A stretch of 64,000 bases of DNA, taken from positions 1 through 64,000 of the forward strand of contig NZ_CP137157.1 of the NCBI RefSeq assembly GCF_040581405.1. Reading direction: 5' to 3'. This DNA is from Komagataeibacter sucrofermentans DSM 15973 (lineage in GTDB: Bacteria > Pseudomonadota > Alphaproteobacteria > Acetobacterales > Acetobacteraceae). The notes beneath the pieces are model-generated. The model searched no databases and was not told the origin of the DNA. It saw only the letters and a list, made by a program, of their open reading frames with translations. Below are positions 33,750 through 42,866 of this stretch, in pieces (position 1 is the first letter of the stretch; every line of letters begins with the position of its first letter). A program made the position numbers and the translations under genes.

Positions 33750-34817
33750 TCAGTCCTGCGGCGGCTGGGTGGGCTCGCGCACGGGCACGGTGGCGGGCGC
33801 TTCTTCCGGCTTTGCCGGGGTCTTGTGGCGCAGGGCGCGCATTTCCATGGCCTGCCACAGCAGCAGCATGGGAATGCCGATGACCAGTTCCCGCCCGCGC
33901 CGCAGCAGCGACAGCCCCAGCGAGAGGGAAGGCGCGATGCCAAAGGCCGAGCCCAGGGTGATGTAGGCCGCTTCCTGCACGCCAAGGCCCGCGGGCACGA
34001 GGAACGAGACGGACATGATGCCGCACGCAACACCCTCGATCGCAACAGCCCCGGCAAAGCTCAGATGCGCGCCAAGGAAGTAGTAGGCCACCCAGATCGT
34101 GGCGGCGCTGCCCAGCCAGCCCACGTAATGCAGCAGCGCGCCCTCCAGGATGCGGCGCGGATGCGACCAGATGGCGTCAAAGCGCTCCTGTATGCTGTCA
34201 GCGCTGCTCAGCATCGCGTCCTGCCACTGGGCGGCCATGTTGTGGCCGAGCATCCTGCCCGCGCGCTTGAGCAGGTCGCCACCCCGGCGCTGGGTATAGA
34301 CGAAGCCCGCAATGCCCATGGTCAGCAGCACGAGCCCGATGATGACCGGGCGCGCGAACGGGCTGGACTGCTGGTGGGCCACGAGGCACAGCACGGCGGT
34401 CAGGATGAACAGGATCTGGCCCATCACCTCGGTGGTGATGTCGACCAGATTGGCGCAGGCCGCCTCGCTGCCATCGATCGGGCGGCCCTTGCCGCGTGGC
34501 GCGAACAGGTCGCTCGAGCAGGTGGCGCGGATGCCCAGCACCATGCCGCCAAGCTGCGAGAAGGGCAGGCAAGACGCGGCGGCATCACGGATCATGCGCG
34601 ATACCACCAGCTGCACGAAGGGAATGTCCCGGCAAGCCGCGTGCCAGGCAAGACCCAGTATTGCATCGACTGCAAGCTGAGCCACCACGGTCGCCATGAA
34701 CCCGATCGCCCCGATGGAGACGATGGCCTTCATCACCGATCCGGCGCCGAACCAGGCGGTGCAGCCAGTCAGCAGGGCCAGGCCGAGAAGGGCCAGAAGG
34801 ATTGTGAGCTTTCTCAA
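33750..34817 (-). CDS. LPG-synthase-like membrane protein, second paralogue
   Basis: 355 residues with 7-8 membrane segments, of the same family as the gene at 19273. Shared late pattern: SVSFLVPAGLGVQEAAYITLGSAFGIAP. It has a charged tail (after about 330) rich in Pro/Glu/Thr. The N-terminus contains LLTGC, which mimics a lipobox but sits inside the first helix of a multi-pass protein. It is divergent from hpnA, so a hopanoid link is plausible, and upstream of tyrA. Confidence 0.78.
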   Translation of the reverse strand: MRKLTILLALLGLALLTGCTAWFGAGSVMKAIVSIGAIGFMATVVAQLAVDAILGLAWHAACRDIPFVQLVVSRMIRDAAASCLPFSQLGGMVLGIRATCSSDLFAPRGKGRPIDGSEAACANLVDITTEVMGQILFILTAVLCLVAHQQSSPFARPVIIGLVLLTMGIAGFVYTQRRGGDLLKRAGRMLGHNMAAQWQDAMLSSADSIQERFDAIWSHPRRILEGALLHYVGWLGSAATIWVAYYFLGAHLSFAGAVAIEGVACGIMSVSFLVPAGLGVQEAAYITLGSAFGIAPSLSLGLSLLRRGRELVIGIPMLLLWQAMEMRALRHKTPAKPEEAPATVPVREPTQPPQD

Positions 34818-35010
34818 AAAAGATCCGTCTTGGTCTGTTGGCGTCAGGACACCGGGGAAAATTGATGCCGCCGTGGCTGGTTTTGCCTGACTTACACTAC
34901 AGCAGGGTCTGGCGCCACCGGGAGGTGTCGGGATAAATGGAACGCCCGCCGGTTGCGAGTCCGTATCGCAATCGTGAATTCTGTCCCCTGACGGAGTGAT
35001 CGTTCAGACC

Positions 35011-36006
35011 ATGACTGCCCCAACCCTTGTAACCGGTGCGACCGGTTTTGTCGGCTCGGCCGTTGCCCGCAATCTGGTGGAGCGCGGCCATACGCTCAGG
35101 CTCATGGTGCGCAAAGGCAGCGACCTGACCAACCTGCGCGATCTGCCCGCCGAGCTGGTGGAAGGCGATCTCTCCACCCCCGAAAGCTTTGATGCGGCCG
35201 TGAAGGGCTGCCGCTACGTGTTTCATGTCGCGGCGGATTACCGGCTGTGGGTGCCCGACCCCGTGCCGATGATGGTGGCCAACGTGGAAGGCACGCGTGG
35301 CCTGATGCTGGCGGCGCAGAAGGCGGGAGTCGAGCGGATCGTGTACTGCTCCTCAGTCGCGGCGCTGGGGCTGATTGGCGATGGCACCATTTCCGATGAG
35401 GAAACGCCGGTGCATGAACATGGTGTGATCGGCATCTACAAGCGCTCCAAATACCGTGCCGAGCAGGAAGTGCTGCGCCTGGTGCACGAGCGCGCGCTGC
35501 CTGCCGTGATCGTGAACCCCTCCACCCCCGTAGGCCCACGCGACATCAAGCCCACGCCCACAGGCCAGATGATCCTGGACTGCGCGGCCGGCCGCATGCC
35601 CGCCTATGTCGATACCGGCGTGAATATCGTGCATGTGGATGACGTGGCCGAGGGCCATGCCCTGGCGCTGGAGCGCGGGCGCATTGGCGAGAAATATATT
35701 CTGGGCGGGCAGAACTACCTGTTGCGCGACCTGTTTGCCATGACCGCCGAGATTGCGGGCGTGGCGCCGCCGCGCATCAGCCTGCCGCAGGCGGTGATCT
35801 GGCCGGTGGCGGTGGCGAGCGAATGGCTGTCCCGCGCTTTTGGCATTGCACCCCGCGTCACGCGCGAGATGCTGGCCATGTCGCACAAGAAAATGTTTTT
35901 CTCATCGGACAAGGCGATCCGTGAGCTCGGCTACGCCCCGCGCCCCGCGCGTGAGGCGGTAACGGATGCGATCGACTGGTTCCGCCAGCACGGCATGCTG
36001 GATTGA
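35011..36006 (+). CDS. hpnA: Hopanoid-associated sugar epimerase HpnA
   Basis: 331 residues, extended-SDR NAD-dependent epimerase family, first gene of the hopanoid cluster. The nucleotide motif TGATGFVGSAVARNLVERG begins near residue 5; YCSSVAALG and YKRSKYRAEQ give the Ser/Tyr/Lys active site. Role in hopanoid side-chain tailoring is assumed from its cluster. An upstream GTG at 34996 is an alternative start; the ATG is chosen because it precedes the family N-terminus directly. hpnB follows ten bases after its stop. Confidence 0.92.
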   Translation: MTAPTLVTGATGFVGSAVARNLVERGHTLRLMVRKGSDLTNLRDLPAELVEGDLSTPESFDAAVKGCRYVFHVAADYRLWVPDPVPMMVANVEGTRGLMLAAQKAGVERIVYCSSVAALGLIGDGTISDEETPVHEHGVIGIYKRSKYRAEQEVLRLVHERALPAVIVNPSTPVGPRDIKPTPTGQMILDCAAGRMPAYVDTGVNIVHVDDVAEGHALALERGRIGEKYILGGQNYLLRDLFAMTAEIAGVAPPRISLPQAVIWPVAVASEWLSRAFGIAPRVTREMLAMSHKKMFFSSDKAIRELGYAPRPAREAVTDAIDWFRQHGMLD

Positions 36007-36016
36007 GCAGCCTGTC

Positions 36017-37249
36017 ATGCTTCTGCTTCCCCTTTCCATTCTGACGGTTGTCATCTGGCTCGGGCTTATTTTCTGTCATGGCCGCTTCTGGCAGGCGGGG
36101 CCGGTGCTTGCCCCCGTGCCGGGCCTGCGGCTTGATGCGGCAACCTGCCCTGATGTGTGCGTGGTCGTGCCCGCGCGTGATGAGGCACCCTCGGTTGCGG
36201 CGTGCATCGGCTCGCTGCTGGCGCAGGATTATCCCGGCACGCTGCGGGTCGTGCTGGTTGATGACAACAGCACCGATGGCACGGGGCGGCTGGCGCGCGC
36301 GGTGCCTGACCCGCACCGGCGGCTGACCGTGGTCACGGGCAAGGCGCGCCCGGCGGGGTGGAGCGGCAAGCTGTGGGCCGTGGCCCAAGGCGTGGCGCGC
36401 GCGCGTGAACTCGCCCCCGATTCCAGCGGTTTCGTGCTGTTGACCGATGCCGACATTACCCACGACCCGCGCCATGTCTCGACCCTGGTGGCCAAGGCGC
36501 AGGCAGGCGGGCTCGATCAGGTATCGGAAATGGTGGAGCTGAACTGCGCCAGCCCCGCCGAGCGCATGCTGGTGCCGGCTTTCGTGTTCTTTTTCGCCCT
36601 GCTCTATCCGTTTGCCAGCGTGAACAACCCGCGCAGCAGGGTAGCAGGGGCGGCAGGCGGCACGGTGCTGGTGCGCTGGCGCGCGCTGGCGCGCATTGGC
36701 GGCATCGAGAGCCTGCGCGGCGCGCTGATCGATGACTGCACGCTGGCGGCCCACGTCAAGCATAGCGGGGGGCGGATCTATCTGGGCCATAGCTGCCTGG
36801 CCAGATCCATAAGGCCCTATCCGCATCCGTCTGACATCTGGCGCATGGTGGCGCGCACGGCCTATGTGCAGCTTGGCTATTCGCCCTTCCTGCTTGTGGG
36901 CACGGTCATCGGCATGGTGCTGGTGTGGATGCTGCCGATGCAGCTTGCGCTGTTCGCTCACGGGTCGCCCTGCCTTCTGGGGGCCGGGGCATGGGTGCTG
37001 TCCATGGCGTCGTACACGCCCACGCTGCGCCGGTTTGGCCTGTCGCCTGCCTGGGCGCTGTTGCTGCCGGTTATTGCGGGGTTCTATACGCTGGCCACCA
37101 TCGGCTCGGCGCTCGATCACCATCGGGGGCGGGGCGTGGTCTGGAAAAGTCGCGCCTATACCGAACCGGATGGCGCGATCTCGACACATATGCGCAGCGA
37201 GGGTGCTGCGACGGTAATGAACCGCACCATGGGGGATGACGTAGGGTGA
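36017..37249 (+). CDS. hpnB: Hopanoid glycosyltransferase-like protein HpnB
   Basis: 410 residues, GT2 family. An N-terminal membrane segment (LLLPLSILTVVIWLGLIF) precedes the GT2 domain with VVVPARDEAPSVAACIGSLL, DDNSTDGTGRLA and LTDADITH (DxD-like). A QVSEMVELNC stretch and three C-terminal helices follow. Its substrate is not established. The stop overlaps the GTG start of hpnC (GTGA). Confidence 0.9.
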   Translation: MLLLPLSILTVVIWLGLIFCHGRFWQAGPVLAPVPGLRLDAATCPDVCVVVPARDEAPSVAACIGSLLAQDYPGTLRVVLVDDNSTDGTGRLARAVPDPHRRLTVVTGKARPAGWSGKLWAVAQGVARARELAPDSSGFVLLTDADITHDPRHVSTLVAKAQAGGLDQVSEMVELNCASPAERMLVPAFVFFFALLYPFASVNNPRSRVAGAAGGTVLVRWRALARIGGIESLRGALIDDCTLAAHVKHSGGRIYLGHSCLARSIRPYPHPSDIWRMVARTAYVQLGYSPFLLVGTVIGMVLVWMLPMQLALFAHGSPCLLGAGAWVLSMASYTPTLRRFGLSPAWALLLPVIAGFYTLATIGSALDHHRGRGVVWKSRAYTEPDGAISTHMRSEGAATVMNRTMGDDVG

Positions 37250-38109
37250 ACACGGATGAGCAGGACGTATGGGGCAGCGCGGATGTCTCGTCGGGCAAGG
37301 ATGCCGGGGATGAAAACTTTCCCGTAGGTTCCCTGCTGATCAGCCGCAGGCTGCGCCCGCATGTGCACGCCTATTATGACTTCGCCCGGGTGATCGATGA
37401 TATCGTCGATACCGACCAGCTTGATGCGCCCGCCAAGATCGCCCGCCTCGACGCAATGGAGGAGGTGGTGCTCGGCAAGCGCCTCGCCCCCCCCCGGGCT
37501 GATGCCCAGACGGCGGTGCGCGTGGGCCAGACCCTGCGCGAGACCGGCGTGCCTACCTCCACGGCGACCGACCTAATCGTGGCGTTCCGGCAGGATGCGG
37601 TGAAGAACCGCTACGATTCGTGGGAGGAACTGGAGGAATACTGCCGCTATTCCGCCAATCCCGTGGGTCGCTTCCTGCTTGAACTGCATGGTGAGGATGC
37701 GGGCACGTTTGGCCCGTCGGATGCGCTGTGCACGGCGCTGCAGGTGCTCAACCACCTGCAGGACTGCGCCGATGACCTGTCCGGCCTCGACCGGTGCTAC
37801 CTGCCGCGCCCGTGGCTGGAGCAGGCGGGGGCCAGCATTGATGACCTGCGTGGCCGCCATGCTAGCCCCGGCCTGCGCCGGGTGTTCAACCATCTGCTTG
37901 ACCGCGTGGATGAACTCAACCGCCGCGCCTCCCTGCTGCCCGGCCTGATCCGCGACCGGCGCATGCGCATGGAGGCGGCCGTGATCGTGGGGCTGTCAAA
38001 GCGCCTGGCCAGGCGGCTGCGGAGCGAGGACCCGGTGGCGGGCCGCGTCAAGCTGTCACGCGGGGATGTGCTCGCAGCCCTTGCGGGGGCGGTGCGAACG
38101 CTGGTCTGA
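37246..38109 (+). CDS. hpnC: Squalene synthesis protein HpnC
   Basis: 287 residues of the squalene/phytoene synthase family. It acts with HpnD and HpnE, and in characterised systems HpnC converts presqualene diphosphate to hydroxysqualene. Aspartate-rich motifs are in YYDFARVIDDIVDTDQ and LNHLQDCADDLSGLDRCYLP. It starts with GTG inside the hpnB stop. The first motif differs slightly from the usual RVADDIAD. Confidence 0.92.
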   Translation: MNTDEQDVWGSADVSSGKDAGDENFPVGSLLISRRLRPHVHAYYDFARVIDDIVDTDQLDAPAKIARLDAMEEVVLGKRLAPPRADAQTAVRVGQTLRETGVPTSTATDLIVAFRQDAVKNRYDSWEELEEYCRYSANPVGRFLLELHGEDAGTFGPSDALCTALQVLNHLQDCADDLSGLDRCYLPRPWLEQAGASIDDLRGRHASPGLRRVFNHLLDRVDELNRRASLLPGLIRDRRMRMEAAVIVGLSKRLARRLRSEDPVAGRVKLSRGDVLAALAGAVRTLV

Positions 38110-38193
38110 TAGGGCACGATTTTGTCCTTGGGGGTGATTGCCGCTAAGAACAGGCGCAACTGTTAATTCGTAAAGTGAACGGAACACGCGGGA

Positions 38194-39075
38194 ATGGGTT
38201 TTTTGCGCGCGCGGCATGATGAGGCGCCGGTACTGGGCTGCGATGCTGCTGACCTCGCCGAGGTCGAGCAGATCGTGGTGCGGTCGGGCACGTCCTTTGG
38301 CAAGGGCATGCGTATCCTGCCGTCCGACCGGCGATATGGCATGTATGCCGTCTATGCCTTCTGCCGTCTCGTTGATGACGTGGCCGATGACGAGGGCGAG
38401 GCGGAAGACAAGAGCCGCAGGCTCGAGGAATGGCGCGCCCGCATCGCCCGGCTCTACGGCGGTGAGGCGCGCGATGGCATCGACCGCGTGCTCATGGCCA
38501 CCATCCGCCGCTTCGATCTGCGTCAGGATGACTTCAATGCCGTGATCGACGGCATGGAAATGGATGCGCGCGGCCCCATCGTCGCCCCTGATGAAGCGAC
38601 GTTCGACCTGTACTGCGACCGCGTGGCCTCCGCCGTGGGGCGGCTTTCGGTGCGGGTGTTTGGCGATTCCTCACCCGCGGCAGACGAGGTGGCCTACCAT
38701 CTGGGTCGTGCGTTGCAGATCACCAACATTTTGCGTGACGTGGCCGAGGATGCTCGGCTGGGCCGCCTTTACTTGCCGCGCGACCTGCTTGAGCGCTTCG
38801 GCATTACGCCCAAGCCCTCGGCGGTGGTGCATGCCGCGCGGCTTGAGCAGGTGGGGCGCATCCTGGCGGGGCGGGCGCATGACCATTTCCGCGCGGCAGC
38901 CGCCGCCATGGCGCGGTGCGACCGCACGGCCATGCGGCCCGCGCGGCTGATGGGGGCGACGTATGCCGCCATTCTCAGCGCGCAGGAGCGGCAGGGCTGG
39001 GGCACGCCAGAAAAGCGCGTGTCGCTCTCGCGCCCGCGCAAGGTGCTGATCGCGCTGCGCGCGCTGGCGGGCTGA
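38194..39075 (+). CDS. hpnD: Presqualene diphosphate synthase HpnD
   Basis: 293 residues, condenses two farnesyl diphosphates. Family motifs: VRSGTSFGKGMRILP, CRLVDDVADDEGEAEDK and LQITNILRDVAEDARLGRLYLPRD with both Asp-rich sites intact. The ATG has GCGGGA upstream. hpnE starts five bases after the stop. Confidence 0.94.
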   Translation: MGFLRARHDEAPVLGCDAADLAEVEQIVVRSGTSFGKGMRILPSDRRYGMYAVYAFCRLVDDVADDEGEAEDKSRRLEEWRARIARLYGGEARDGIDRVLMATIRRFDLRQDDFNAVIDGMEMDARGPIVAPDEATFDLYCDRVASAVGRLSVRVFGDSSPAADEVAYHLGRALQITNILRDVAEDARLGRLYLPRDLLERFGITPKPSAVVHAARLEQVGRILAGRAHDHFRAAAAAMARCDRTAMRPARLMGATYAAILSAQERQGWGTPEKRVSLSRPRKVLIALRALAG

Positions 39076-39079
39076 GGCC

Positions 39080-40393
39080 ATGGCGGGGCATGTCCATATC
39101 ATTGGCGGGGGCCTTGCGGGCCTGTCCGCCGCGGTTGAACTGGCGGGTGGCAGCGAGCAGGTCACGGTTTACGAGGCCGGGCCCGCCTGTGGCGGGCGGG
39201 CGCGATCCTATCATGACCGGCATCTCGACTGCCGTATTGATAATGGCAACCACCTGCTGCTGTCGGGCAACCCGGCGGTGTACCGCTATCTGGGCCTGAT
39301 CGGGGCGCAGGACACGCTGGTGGGGCCAGAGCGCCCGGTCTTTCCGTTCATTGACCTGGCCGACCGGCTGCGCTGGACGCTCGACCTCTCGCGCGGGCGG
39401 GTGCCGCTGTGGGTGCTGTCAAAGCGCAGGCGCGTGCCGGGCATGCGCCTGGCCGAGCTGCGTGGCCTGCTGGCGCTGATGGAGGCCACGCCCGACATGG
39501 TGGTGGCGGACTGCCTGCCTTCGGGCAGCCTGTCGCGCCGCCTGCTTGAGCCGTTCGCCATATCGGTGCTCAACACCATGCCCGATACCGGCAGCGCCGC
39601 CTTGCTTGGCGCCGTGGTGAAGGAAAGCCTGGCCCGTGGCGGGCGCAACTGCCTGCCGCGCTTCCCCGCCATTGGCCTTTCGGAAAGTTTTGTTGACCCC
39701 GCCCTTGCCCATCTGGCCGTGCTCAGGGCGCAGGTGCGCACGGGCAGCCGGGTCAGTGGGGTGGAATTCACCCGTGGCGGCCCGGTCACGGCATTGCTGC
39801 TGGGCGCGGAACGCATTGAAATCAAGCCGGAAGATACGGTCATCATGGCCGTGCCTGCCCCGGTGGCGTCGGGCCTGCTGGCCGAACTGCCCGGCTTTAG
39901 CGCGCCCGATGCGTTCGAGGCGATCCTGAACGTGCATTTCCTGCTGCCTCAGGCGCCAGTGCTGACCGGCGGGCTGGCGCAGGCGCGCTTTATCGGCGTG
40001 GTGGGCGGCATCAGCGAATGGGTGTTTGCCAAGGACCGTATCCTGTCGGTCACGGTCAGCGCCGCCAACCGCTATGCCGGGCGCGACCTTGATGAACTGG
40101 CCCCCCTGATCTGGAACGAGGTGCGCGCCGCCATCGACCCGGCAGCGACAGCACCCTTGCCGGTGGACGTGCCGCCGCTGCGCATCGTGCGTGAAAAGCG
40201 CGCCACCTTTGCCGCCACTCCCGCGCAGGACCGCCTGCGCCCCGGCACGCAGACCATGGTGCCCAACCTGTTGCTGGCAGGGGACTGGACGGCTACGGGC
40301 CTGCCCGCCACCATCGAGGGCGCGATCCGCTCGGGGGCGGCGGCGGCACGCGCGGTTCATGCCCGCAAGGGCACGCCGGGCCGACCGGGATGA
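39080..40393 (+). CDS. hpnE: Hydroxysqualene dehydroxylase HpnE
   Basis: 437 residues, FAD-dependent enzyme of the phytoene-desaturase family that makes squalene from hydroxysqualene. The FAD motif IIGGGLAGLSAAVELA is at about 6-21, and the C-terminal FAD-binding region is LLLAGDWTATGLPATIEGAIRSG. Close packing with hpnD indicates one transcript. In related bacteria shc (the cyclase) follows hpnE; here a 290-base gap without a gene follows. Confidence 0.93.
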   Translation: MAGHVHIIGGGLAGLSAAVELAGGSEQVTVYEAGPACGGRARSYHDRHLDCRIDNGNHLLLSGNPAVYRYLGLIGAQDTLVGPERPVFPFIDLADRLRWTLDLSRGRVPLWVLSKRRRVPGMRLAELRGLLALMEATPDMVVADCLPSGSLSRRLLEPFAISVLNTMPDTGSAALLGAVVKESLARGGRNCLPRFPAIGLSESFVDPALAHLAVLRAQVRTGSRVSGVEFTRGGPVTALLLGAERIEIKPEDTVIMAVPAPVASGLLAELPGFSAPDAFEAILNVHFLLPQAPVLTGGLAQARFIGVVGGISEWVFAKDRILSVTVSAANRYAGRDLDELAPLIWNEVRAAIDPAATAPLPVDVPPLRIVREKRATFAATPAQDRLRPGTQTMVPNLLLAGDWTATGLPATIEGAIRSGAAAARAVHARKGTPGRPG

Positions 40394-40683
40394 AGCGGGG
40401 CGCACAGGCAACCGGCCTGCGTCAGCACATGGGCAACGGCATATAATGTTCATGGCGACCGGGGCAGGCACGACATTCCGTTTTCGTCGGAATAACGCTA
40501 GCCGGGTGGTGTTGTCCCTGCTGCGTGCATGTAGCGCGAGAAAAGGACACGGGCACCGTGCGGCGCGGTTGGCGTGCGCGGGGTATGTGATCGATGTTGC
40601 CATGGTTTCCGGCAGTGTTGCGCAGTGTCGGGGGCTGGCCGGCCGGGCTATGGCTTGTGATAATGGCAGGGGAATCCATCAAT

Positions 40684-41364
40684 ATGTCCGGTAGCACAGC
40701 AATCTCTCCGTTTTCCCGGTTGGGCATCGTGGTGGGCATGGAGGCGGAAGCCGCCCTCATCCGCCCCTTTCTGCCTCACGCCCGTATTGGCCTGAGTGGC
40801 GCGACCCTGTCCGGCGCGCGGCAGGCGGTGCTTGACCTGCTTGAAGGCGGGGTGGACGCGCTGCTTTCCTTCGGGCTGGCGGCGGGGCTTGACCCGGCGC
40901 TTCAGCCGGGTGCTGTGGTCGTGCCGCAGAATGTGCTGGTCAATGGCGAGCGCCTGCCCGCTGCCCCCGCGCTGCTGGCATGGCTGGGGGCCGAAGGGGC
41001 GGACGTGGTGGGCGGCGACCTGCTGCATAGCGATGTGATCGTAACCGCCGCCACCCGCAAGATGGCGCTGTACCGCGAGACGGGCTGCGTGGCGCTGGAT
41101 ATGGAAAGCGGCGTGGTGGCGGAAATGGCAGCGGCCCGCAAGGTGCCCTTCGCCGTGCTGCGCGTGGTGTGCGACCCCGCAGACCGCACCCTGCCGCCCG
41201 CCGCCGTGGTGGCGCTGCGCCCTGATGGCAGCCTTGCGGTGGGCGCGCTGGCGCGTAGCATCGTGTGCAATCCGTTCCAGATTCCGGCCCTGATCCAGGT
41301 GGGGCGTGATGCCGGGCTGGCGCGAACGGCGGCCAAGGGCGTTCTGGCCCGGCGTTTTGGCTGA
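40684..41364 (+). CDS. hpnG: Hopanoid-associated phosphorylase HpnG
   Basis: 226 residues of the nucleoside phosphorylase family. In characterised hopanoid pathways HpnG releases adenine from adenosylhopane, giving the ribosyl side chain. Features are GIVVGMEAEAALIRPF and VALDMESGVVAEMAA. The frame is open further upstream, but the ATG at 40684 has AGGGGAA about 12 bases before it and matches the family start. hpnH (the radical SAM partner) does not follow; ackA does. Confidence 0.88.
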   Translation: MSGSTAISPFSRLGIVVGMEAEAALIRPFLPHARIGLSGATLSGARQAVLDLLEGGVDALLSFGLAAGLDPALQPGAVVVPQNVLVNGERLPAAPALLAWLGAEGADVVGGDLLHSDVIVTAATRKMALYRETGCVALDMESGVVAEMAAARKVPFAVLRVVCDPADRTLPPAAVVALRPDGSLAVGALARSIVCNPFQIPALIQVGRDAGLARTAAKGVLARRFG

Positions 41365-41534
41365 CGCACCCGGAAACGTTAATTGGCTTTTATGCTGTTC
41401 CCTGCCCTGATTGCGTGGGGATCAGAAAAAACTTTTATCCTCCCCGGCCATTGGGCCTCCTGCGTGGCGCGGAGGCGCCATGTGGCGCGATGGCTGTTCT
41501 CGTGCCTGCTTTTGGTTAGGCTGGGCGCGGCCAA

Positions 41535-41548
41535 TTGATTCGCATCAA
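41535..41548. promoter_or_regulatory. FNR-type binding site upstream of ackA-xfp
   Basis: TTGATTCGCATCAA is a perfect match to TTGAT-N4-ATCAA, the FNR/FixK consensus. It lies 63 bases before the ackA start, the distance expected for activation in a class II or nearby promoter. Confidence 0.78.
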
Positions 41549-41611
41549 TGTCAGGCCCGGCAGATAGGCGTGACATGCTGCCGGTTCTTGGCAAGCAGCA
41601 GGGAGAAAGGC

Positions 41612-42829
41612 ATGACACGGGCGGTGCTCGCACTCAACGCAGGTTCATCCAGCCTGAAATTTGCCCTCTTCGCTATCGAAAAAGGCGAGACGGCGGCCTC
41701 TCCGAGCCATCGCATCGCCTCGGGCGAGCTTGAGGGAATCGGCAGCCACCCCCATTTTGTCGCCCATGACGCGGGCGGCCGCGTGCTGGTGGATGAAACA
41801 TGGGCTCCCACTGCCGATGACGCCGCGAATCTCGACAAGGCCCATCTCGGCCCCATGGCCACCCTCATGGAATGGGTGGGCAAGCAGCTTGGCAGCGTGG
41901 ACCTCATGGCCGTGGGGCACCGCGTGGTGCATGGCGGGCCTGATTTCATTGCCCCCGTGCGGATTACGCCCGATGTGCTGGCGCGGCTTGCGGCGCTGAC
42001 GCCGTTCGCGCCCCTGCACCAGCCCGGCAGCCTTGCCCCCATCCGCGCCTTGCTTGCGCAGTATCCCGACCTGCCGCAGGTGGCGTGTTTCGATACCGGC
42101 TTTCACCACACCCTGCCTGCCGTGGCGCAGGCGCAGGCCCTACCGCGTGACTATGCGGCGCGTGGCGTGCGGCGCTACGGGTTTCATGGCCTGTCGTATG
42201 AATACATCGCCTCTGCCCTGCGCGTGCGCGCGCCGCATCTGGCCAGCGGGCGCACGCTTGTCGCCCATATCGGCAGCGGCGGCAGCCTGTGTGCGTTGCG
42301 CGCCGGGCGCAGCATCGACACCACCATGGGCTTTTCGGTGCTTGATGGGCTGGTCATGGGCACGCGGTGCGGGCATCTCGACCCCGGCGTGATCCTGTAC
42401 ATGCTCAAGGAAGAGGGGCTGGGCGCGGCCGAGATCGAGAACATTCTCTATCACCGCTCCGGCCTACTGGGCGTGTCCGGCGTTTCGGCCGATATGCGCG
42501 ACCTGCACGCCAAGGCGGGCATCAGCCCGGAGGTGATACAGGCGCTGGACCTGTTTGTCTACCGCCTTGCCCAGCAGGCGGGTGGCATGATGGCCGCCCT
42601 GCAGGGGCTGGACGGGCTGGTGTTTACCGCAGGCATTGGCGAGCATGACGCCATCATCCGCGCCGCCGTGTGCGCGCGGCTGGGCTGGGCGGGCATCCGC
42701 CTTGATGCGGCGGCCAACGCCGCGCACCACGAAATCATCAGCACGCCGGATAGTGCCGTGGAGGTGCGGGTCATTCCCACCGACGAGGAAACGACAATCC
42801 GCCGCCACGTGCTGATATGTCTGGGCTGA
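41612..42829 (+). CDS. ackA: Acetate kinase
   Basis: 405 residues, acetyl phosphate + ADP to acetate + ATP. N-terminal [32 protein letters not shown]; active-site [20 protein letters not shown]; and [13 protein letters not shown] near the end. The start at 41612 has GGGAGAAAGG; open frame before it is not coding. The stop is 37 bases before xfp, so Xfp makes acetyl phosphate for AckA. An FNR box upstream suggests control by oxygen supply. Confidence 0.96.
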   Translation: MTRAVLALNAGSSSLKFALFAIEKGETAASPSHRIASGELEGIGSHPHFVAHDAGGRVLVDETWAPTADDAANLDKAHLGPMATLMEWVGKQLGSVDLMAVGHRVVHGGPDFIAPVRITPDVLARLAALTPFAPLHQPGSLAPIRALLAQYPDLPQVACFDTGFHHTLPAVAQAQALPRDYAARGVRRYGFHGLSYEYIASALRVRAPHLASGRTLVAHIGSGGSLCALRAGRSIDTTMGFSVLDGLVMGTRCGHLDPGVILYMLKEEGLGAAEIENILYHRSGLLGVSGVSADMRDLHAKAGISPEVIQALDLFVYRLAQQAGGMMAALQGLDGLVFTAGIGEHDAIIRAAVCARLGWAGIRLDAAANAAHHEIISTPDSAVEVRVIPTDEETTIRRHVLICLG

Positions 42830-42866
42830 GGCCGGGCAGGAATGGACCATTCTGGAAGGAACGGAA

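Noticed and set aside
34746-34817. Lipoprotein signal (LLTGC) in the LPG-synthase-like protein at 33750
   Set aside because: The Cys lies in the first helix of a multi-pass membrane protein; homologues have no lipobox role there.
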